Below are positions 53,887 through 58,155 of a stretch of DNA of 58,155 bases, one piece after another. How positions within the stretch are numbered: position 1 is the stretch's first letter; the number at the start of each line of letters is the position of its first letter. A program made the position numbers and the translations under genes. The notes under the pieces are model-generated. The model saw only the letters and a program-made list of their open reading frames with translations. It ran no database searches and was not told the DNA's origin. Origin of the DNA: Melioribacter roseus (lineage in GTDB: Bacteria > Bacteroidota > Ignavibacteria > Ignavibacteriales > Melioribacteraceae); NCBI GenBank assembly GCA_020724265.1, contig DYHH01000025.1:1-58155 (forward strand), given 5' to 3'.

Positions 53887-54035
53887 TTTACTGCATCATT
53901 TCAATCATTCATTTCACTTTGAGACACTTCATTATTTTTAAAGACCCATTATCGACTAAAATCAAAATATAATACTGGTATCACTTTTGCCTCTTACTCC
54001 TCGATTAAAATATCGACCAATAAAAAGAGGTAAAG

Positions 54036-57000
54036 ATGAAAACCAGAATCACTCTGTTTTTCATCGTCGCACTCATATATATATCGCAAGCGGCGATGTT
54101 CGCACAACCGTATTCGGATGACTTTTTTCCGGAAACAACTATACAATCACCATGGACTTTTTTCGATCCTGTTGGTGATGCAACATTAGAATGGACGGGA
54201 ACAAATGCTGAGATTTCTGTTCCGGCTGGCACAGGTCATGATTTGTGGACTGGATCAGGAAATCGAGCTCCGAGAATGTTACAGCCTGCACTAGACACCG
54301 ATTTTCAAATAGTTGTAAAATTTGAATCAGTGCCTTCTGTACAATATCAAATGCAGGGAATAATTGTACAGGAAACTAATAATCACTTTATCAGATTTGG
54401 TACATTCTATAGCAGTAGTCCAAATTTATTTGTAGCAGTAATTAATGGAACAACTTTAGTGTCAACCCCGACAGTTTCAAGTATTTCCTCAATACCAATG
54501 TATATCAGAGTAACCAGAACCGGAAATAATTGGGTATATGATTATTCATATGACGGCACGACATGGAGCAACGGCGCAAACTTTTCATATACATTTTCTG
54601 TAACCGAGGTTGGGTTTTATGCCGGTAATGCCGGAGCTAATCCTGCATTTACGGCAAGTGCCGATTACTTTTGGAATACTGCCGATGTAGGTTTTACAGA
54701 TACAGACACACAAGGAATGACTCCGCCAACAATAGAAGTTTGGTATGGTGACGACCAAACATTCGGTAATCTTGGTAATCCGCAACAGTGGATTAACATT
54801 TTGGGAAGAGTTTCTGATGATAATGGTGTAGCAAGTTTATCCTACAAGTTGAACGGAGGTTCTTCTGTTTCATTAAATATTGGTCCAAACGGAACACGGT
54901 TGTTAAATGCCGGAGACTTTGTAACGGAAATAGATTATTCTGATTTAATAAACGGTATAAACACCGTTGAATTTACCGCAACTGATGCGTTAGGAGCACA
55001 AGCAACTAAATCTGTTACATTAAATTATGAAGCCGGTAATATCTGGCCTATTCCTTACACTGCGGATTGGACAACACTAAGCAGTATTGATGATATAAAT
55101 AACTTAGCAAACATAGTTGACGGGTTATGGGAGTTAACTCCTAACGGAATTCGTACTACTGAATCAGGTTATGATAGATTAATTGTCCTTGGTGATAAAA
55201 CCTGGATAACCAATTATGAAGTAACTGCAGAGATGACAGTTCATTCTACTACAAGCGGATCCGGTGTAGGGTTTGCTATCGGCTGGCAAGGTCATACCGG
55301 AACAGCTTCTCCAAGAACTCAATGGCCTCTTGAAGCAATTGGCTGGATCAGAAATTTTAATTCGCTTAGAATTCTTACTTATGATTCAGGTATTGTAGCC
55401 TCACAGAGTTATTCTATGAGTTACAATACAAAATATTTATTAAAAGCTAAGTCAGAAGATATCGGCGGAGGACAAAGCAAATTTTCCGTCAAGATTTGGG
55501 CAGATGGCGATGCTGAACCTGCAAGCTATATGATATCGGCAGATATTACAGATAGAAGTGGTTCAGTTCTTTTAATAACTCACATGGCAGATGTAACATG
55601 GGGAACAATTTCAATTGAACCGCTTAGTGGCAATTTCCCACCGCAGTTTACAAGTTCTCCGATTACAAACGCACAAGTTGATCAAGCTTACAATTATAAT
55701 GTTACAGCGTCGGATCCGAATGCCGGGGATGTGTTAACAATTACTGCCCCAACATTACCAAGCTGGTTAACTTTTATCGATAACGGAAATGGCAGCGCTG
55801 CCTTATCCGGAACTCCTACAAGTGGTAATTTAGGAACTCATTCCGTTCAACTTGTAGTTGATGATGGAAACGGCGAAACTGCAGAACAAAACTTTTCAAT
55901 AACTGTAACACCCGATGCGAGCACACTTCCATTTTCGGATCAGTTTTGCGGTCCGGATATTGAATCATATTGGACAATTTTTGATCCATATAATAATCAA
56001 GCTGGAGAATCAACTTATGAAATTAATGACGGTGTTTTAGAAATCGCTATTCCTAGCGGGATTTCACATGACTTAGCAACCAATTCCGCACCAAGAATCT
56101 TGCAAACAGTTCCCGATGATGATTTTGGTGTTGAAGTAAAATTTAATTCTATTCCATCATCAACTTATCAAATGCAAGGTATTGTTGTACAAGGTGCGGG
56201 GTATCGGTTAAGATTCGAAACATATTTTGGCGGGCAAAATTATTTCTATGCAAATGGTTACGGTGTGTCATTCGGTACTGCTATTAATCAACCAATTGGC
56301 GGTCCTATTCCTGCATACTTACGCGTTATTAGAACAGGTAACTCGTTTGCCTTTGATTACTCCTACGATGGTACAACCTGGACAAATATAGTAACCAGAA
56401 CTATTAATGTTGTAGTTGCACAAGTGGGATTATATGGTGCAAACCATAATCCTAATCCTGCATTTACGGTTGAAGCCGAATATTTCAGAAACACTAATGA
56501 TCCTATTCCATCGTGCAGCTTTGTTGAAGTTACTTCACCTAATGGAGGAGAAATTTGGGCTGGCAGTTCAACACAAAATATTACTTGGACAAGTGCAGAT
56601 GTAATAAACGTAAATATCGAATTCTCATCAGACAATGGTTCTATTTGGAATACAATAGCAACTTCTGTTGATGCTTCAACAGGTACATTTGCTTGGGCTG
56701 TTCCAAATATTAGTTCAACCGAATGTTTGGTTAGAGTAAGTGATACCGATGATGCAAACACGTTTGATATAAGCGATGCTTCCTTCACAATAAATTATAC
56801 TGTTACCGATCCAACAATAACAATCGGATCCGCAACAACAGTTGCCGGTTCTTATGTTACAATTCCTATTGATTTGACAGCGCCAACCGGGTTCAATATT
56901 GACCACTTGTTGCAAGGTAAAATTCACTTCAATGCAAGTAAATTAAAATTCTTATACGGTGGCTATGATCCGGGTATGCTGGTTAATGATTATGCTTGGA

Positions 57001-58109
57001 ATGGAACATTTTATTCAGCGTTCCCCGGTACGGTTGATATAATTCTCTCAGGCGGAAATCCAATTAATACCAGCGGAACATTGTTTTATCTAACATTTCA
57101 AGTTCTTGATGTAAATCCGGGAAGTGTAAATTTAACTTCGTCAACTTCTAAGTGGCCTGTTGATGTATTAGAGTATCCGTTAACTATAGTAAATGGTACA
57201 ATAACATATAGCGCGGCTTCGGGTATTTCAACGAATCGCGGCGATGCAACATTGAATTATATTGTTGATATATTTGATGCTCTCTCTGTTATTTATCATT
57301 GGATTGGTCTATACCCGTTAACGGGTCAGGCATTTATCAATGCCGATGTTAATTATGACGGTAAAGTTGATATAGACGATTATTTGAGAATTATCTTTTT
57401 TGTTTATTTGCATGATTGGGATTTTGTTTTCCCAAGTGTATCACCGAGTAGTGTAATTACAATGGGAGGTGCGTCCTTTGAAAACTCCGAGATAATCTCA
57501 ATTCCGGTTGAATTATCATACTCAAATAATGTTCAATCTGTTGAAATAGGATTTGATTTTAATGCTACTGAGTTTGAATACATAAACACGAGCCCGGTAT
57601 CAAAGGATGAAATAAATCTCAAAACCGCTGTAAAAAATGGTAAACTTACTTTGGTTGGTATTTCTCGTGAAGAAATTCAAAATGGAATAATTGCAGATGT
57701 TAGGTTTAAGAAACTGGTTAACAACTCAAACACAGAAATATTGTCGACTTACAAATTAAACAATGGCAAAGCAACCGGAAATAATTTGCTTTCAATAGGT
57801 GATGGAACAATAACCGATGTGAACGATAGTGATAATGAAACTCCGTTAAACTTTGATTTATCACAAAACTATCCAAATCCTTTTAATCCATCGACGCTTA
57901 TTAAATTTGCAATCCCGAAATACGGTCACTATCAATTAAATATTTATAATATCTTAGGACAAAAAATGATGACATTGGTTTCAGGACAACTGCAGCCGGG
58001 GTATCATTCCTCTTTATTTGATGGTAGTAAACTGAGTTCAGGAATTTATATATACAGTTTAGAAGGTGAGAATGTTAATATCTCAAGAAAAATGATGCTA
58101 ATAAAATAG
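54036..58109 (+). CDS. Large T9SS-secreted multidomain protein with cohesin-like and dockerin-like modules
   Basis: A 1357-residue secreted protein (signal peptide ends FAQP). Two related lectin-like beta-sandwich units (residues about 26-215 and 632-825; both contain IPSG/VPAG-HDL, YQMQGI-VQ, RVxRTGN and DYSYDGTTW) flank a third sandwich and a cadherin-like domain (PPQFTSSPITNAQVDQAYNY). A further sandwich (SPNGGEIWAGSSTQNITW) is followed by a cohesin-like domain (TITIGSATTVAGSYVTIPID), then a dockerin-like pair (DIFDALSVIYHWIG and DVNYDGKVDIDDYLRII) with a calcium loop. The type IX sorting domain closes it (YPNPFNPST, YNILGQKMM, SSGIYIYSL). No catalytic domain is evident; binding or adhesion is likely. 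Confidence 0.82.
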   Translation: MKTRITLFFIVALIYISQAAMFAQPYSDDFFPETTIQSPWTFFDPVGDATLEWTGTNAEISVPAGTGHDLWTGSGNRAPRMLQPALDTDFQIVVKFESVPSVQYQMQGIIVQETNNHFIRFGTFYSSSPNLFVAVINGTTLVSTPTVSSISSIPMYIRVTRTGNNWVYDYSYDGTTWSNGANFSYTFSVTEVGFYAGNAGANPAFTASADYFWNTADVGFTDTDTQGMTPPTIEVWYGDDQTFGNLGNPQQWINILGRVSDDNGVASLSYKLNGGSSVSLNIGPNGTRLLNAGDFVTEIDYSDLINGINTVEFTATDALGAQATKSVTLNYEAGNIWPIPYTADWTTLSSIDDINNLANIVDGLWELTPNGIRTTESGYDRLIVLGDKTWITNYEVTAEMTVHSTTSGSGVGFAIGWQGHTGTASPRTQWPLEAIGWIRNFNSLRILTYDSGIVASQSYSMSYNTKYLLKAKSEDIGGGQSKFSVKIWADGDAEPASYMISADITDRSGSVLLITHMADVTWGTISIEPLSGNFPPQFTSSPITNAQVDQAYNYNVTASDPNAGDVLTITAPTLPSWLTFIDNGNGSAALSGTPTSGNLGTHSVQLVVDDGNGETAEQNFSITVTPDASTLPFSDQFCGPDIESYWTIFDPYNNQAGESTYEINDGVLEIAIPSGISHDLATNSAPRILQTVPDDDFGVEVKFNSIPSSTYQMQGIVVQGAGYRLRFETYFGGQNYFYANGYGVSFGTAINQPIGGPIPAYLRVIRTGNSFAFDYSYDGTTWTNIVTRTINVVVAQVGLYGANHNPNPAFTVEAEYFRNTNDPIPSCSFVEVTSPNGGEIWAGSSTQNITWTSADVINVNIEFSSDNGSIWNTIATSVDASTGTFAWAVPNISSTECLVRVSDTDDANTFDISDASFTINYTVTDPTITIGSATTVAGSYVTIPIDLTAPTGFNIDHLLQGKIHFNASKLKFLYGGYDPGMLVNDYAWNGTFYSAFPGTVDIILSGGNPINTSGTLFYLTFQVLDVNPGSVNLTSSTSKWPVDVLEYPLTIVNGTITYSAASGISTNRGDATLNYIVDIFDALSVIYHWIGLYPLTGQAFINADVNYDGKVDIDDYLRIIFFVYLHDWDFVFPSVSPSSVITMGGASFENSEIISIPVELSYSNNVQSVEIGFDFNATEFEYINTSPVSKDEINLKTAVKNGKLTLVGISREEIQNGIIADVRFKKLVNNSNTEILSTYKLNNGKATGNNLLSIGDGTITDVNDSDNETPLNFDLSQNYPNPFNPSTLIKFAIPKYGHYQLNIYNILGQKMMTLVSGQLQPGYHSSLFDGSKLSSGIYIYSLEGENVNISRKMMLIK

Positions 58110-58122
58110 TGCCAAATGACCC

Positions 58123-58155
58123 CTCAGGATATTAAATTTACCAAAAAAGCCTGAG
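58123..58155. terminator. Possible hairpin at the right edge
   Basis: CTCAGG (58123-58128) and CCTGAG (58150-58155) are inverted copies across a 21-base AT-rich loop just after the last gene. The window ends there, so any T-run is unseen. Confidence 0.3.

Overview
The window looks like a piece of chromosome from a low-GC member of the Bacteroidota/Ignavibacteriota side of the FCB group. Three lines of evidence support this. Three large secreted proteins end in a type IX secretion (Por) sorting domain with the YPNPFNP-type linker common in Ignavibacteria and relatives. One gene encodes a hybrid two-component system of the beta-propeller/Y_Y_Y/kinase/receiver/AraC type. Possible promoters resemble the Bacteroidota TAnnTTTG element. 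No rRNA, tRNA, CRISPR array or complete insertion sequence was seen. Species-level placement is not possible from reading alone.

Layout. 1-1.6 kb: a PLP threonine dehydratase/serine racemase running off the left edge, preceded in its operon by a TetR regulator, and a GC-rich spacer with a possible 27-residue ORF. 1.7-5.3 kb: an exported LIM-zinc-finger/DA1-type metallopeptidase, a lipoprotein with a TTG start, and a T9SS cargo protein. 5.4-11.6 kb: a mutagenesis locus in which a DnaE2-type polymerase gene is cut in two. Its N-terminal half is on the minus strand and its C-terminal half on the plus strand, with a MazEF-type toxin-antitoxin pair, dinB and a DUF559 gene between. One inversion of about 4.5 kb would restore a dinB-then-dnaE order. 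11.8-20.2 kb: a seven-gene thiol/sulfur operon (MddA-like methanethiol methyltransferase, small membrane protein, DUF4395, OsmC, SAM methyltransferase, TlpA thioredoxin, DsbD N-terminal domain). It lies downstream of the hybrid two-component gene and has imperfect direct repeats at its promoter. 20.5-30.7 kb: mostly housekeeping genes (DUF72, TfoX C-terminal domain, valS, DUF5362, acid phosphatase, hslVU, and a DUF3109-rpoN-methyltransferase operon). 30.8-40.5 kb: SDR, methyltransferase, M1 peptidase, an esterase-fold protein lacking its serine, an outer-membrane barrel, dinD and a Dcp-type peptidase. 40.6-44.2 kb: an XRE regulator - Ser/Thr kinase - TPR - membrane protein cassette with no function I can recognise. 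44.3-47.4 kb: msrAB, alr and a SMUG2-type glycosylase. 47.4-50.7 kb: a PAS histidine kinase and NtrC-type activator next to a sigma-54 promoter for a small secreted protein. 50.8-53.8 kb: an Rrf2 regulator and cydAB. 54.0-58.1 kb: a 1357-residue T9SS protein carrying both cohesin-like and dockerin-like modules.

How the genes fit together. The window encodes rpoN, a sigma-54 activator with its kinase, and a good -24/-12 promoter. Redox and thiol handling recurs (MddA operon, MsrAB, cytochrome bd with a three-cysteine Rrf2 regulator). DNA damage functions recur too (DinB, split DnaE2, DinD, SMUG2). Short palindromic repeats of several families are scattered between genes, and one lies in frame inside the SDR gene.

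The strongest candidates for something undescribed are the XRE-kinase-TPR-membrane cassette, the split polymerase, and the thiol-methylation operon apparently under a hybrid two-component regulator.
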